Below are positions 63,734-64,000 of a stretch of DNA of 64,000 nucleotides, piece by piece (the stretch's first letter is position 1; every line of letters starts with the position of its first letter). A model generated the notes under the pieces. That model did not search any database, was not told the origin of the DNA, and saw nothing but the letters and a program-made list of their open reading frames with translations. The stretch comes from Nonomuraea muscovyensis (GTDB taxonomy: Bacteria > Actinomycetota > Actinomycetes > Streptosporangiales > Streptosporangiaceae). The stretch covers positions 2,480,001-2,544,000 of the forward strand of contig NZ_JACHJB010000001.1 of assembly GCF_014207745.1 (NCBI RefSeq). Direction: 5' to 3'. Both the position numbers and the translations under genes were made by a program.

Positions 63734-64000
63734 GTGGCCCACAAGCATCCCGGCGAGGCGGTCTTCCGCGAGTTCCTGATCTCGATCGTGCTGCACAACG
63801 AGGCGGTCGCCGACCGGCTCGGCCTGCAACCGGTGGACGTCGCCGCCACGATGCTGCTGGAGACGCGCGGACCGCTCGCCGTGGGAGCGATCGCCGACGA
63901 GCTCGGGCTGCCGTCCGCCTCGGCCACCCGGCTGATCGACCGGCTGGAGAAGGCGGGCTACGCGCGCCGGGTGCGCGGCGAACGCGACCGGCGCACGATC
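63734..64000 (+). CDS. MarR-family regulator (3' end outside window)
   Basis: The first 89 codons from GTG 63734 are visible, with a G-rich stretch upstream. The winged helix is in place: LAVGAIADELGLPSASATRL, then LEKAGYARRVRGERDRRTI with the DRR wing start. It is likely the repressor of the divergent FAD monooxygenase and of itself. Confidence 0.88.
   Translation, partial: MAHKHPGEAVFREFLISIVLHNEAVADRLGLQPVDVAATMLLETRGPLAVGAIADELGLPSASATRLIDRLEKAGYARRVRGERDRRTI

Noticed and set aside
1-64000. tRNA, rRNA, CRISPR arrays, intact insertion sequences
   Set aside because: I looked for cloverleaf ends, rRNA signatures, regular repeats and transposase motifs and found none; absence is by eye only.

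Overview
The window is very GC-rich, dense with genes separated by short gaps, and full of 4-bp ATGA/GTGA start-stop overlaps. Its families (CsoR, DUF305, DUF6153, DUF4396, CU044_5270-type anti-sigma proteins, Roadblock/LC7 islands, DHA2-type MFS pumps with TetR partners) are those of a filamentous actinomycete. A member of the Streptosporangiales such as Nonomuraea is my best guess; this is inference. No tRNA, rRNA, CRISPR array or intact mobile element is visible.

The first 22 kb is a metal, thiol and oxidant stress island. It holds a DUF305 tail, an AhpD-fold protein without its cysteines, a PLP-dependent cysteine-synthase-like enzyme coupled to an MFS exporter, a DUF6153-like peptide and a DUF4396 protein. 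The DUF4396 gene is divergent from an unusual P-type ATPase with a CPD motif. A csoR-HMA-secreted metal-binding protein-copA operon follows, then an MFS pump, a second HMA chaperone divergent from a CxxC-type AhpD enzyme, a TetR/MFS pair and a threonine-aldolase-like enzyme. Palindromes of the TACCCC/GGGGTA type (CsoR-like operators) recur at five or more promoters, which suggests one copper regulon. Next to it lie a MarR gene with a small anchored protein, a BlaI-M56 sensor-protease pair, and a divergent DUF6153-DUF305 pair that shares a BlaI-like operator with blaI.

From 22 to 31 kb there is a truncated CHAP hydrolase and a TetR gene divergent from a five-gene coupled operon (MFS, saccharopine-dehydrogenase-like reductase, DUF418, DsbA-like, VKOR). 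A transmembrane Ser/Thr kinase with a short possible leader ORF follows. A clear C-terminal remnant of kdpC sits directly before intact kdpD and kdpE, so the sensor pair survives although kdpFAB are not next to it.

From 34 to 50 kb lie an SPFH protein, an acyltransferase, two coupled CNNM/HlyC-CorC proteins, a MerR regulator, a PadR-HAAS pair, an aldo/keto reductase, a hemerythrin, a four-gene Roadblock/DUF4388 cluster, a selenium-binding protein (SBP56) coupled to a membrane protein, two secreted proteins, an alcohol dehydrogenase and a universal stress protein.

From 50 to 64 kb a PHO-box-preceded pstSCAB operon ends in an atypical response regulator without its phosphoacceptor Asp. It is followed by a chromate transporter, a formaldehyde-dehydrogenase-like enzyme, a frameshifted tyrosine-recombinase relic, a quinone oxidoreductase with an AraC regulator, a sigma factor with two paralogous CU044_5270-type proteins, and an FAD monooxygenase divergent from a MarR gene across a long palindrome.
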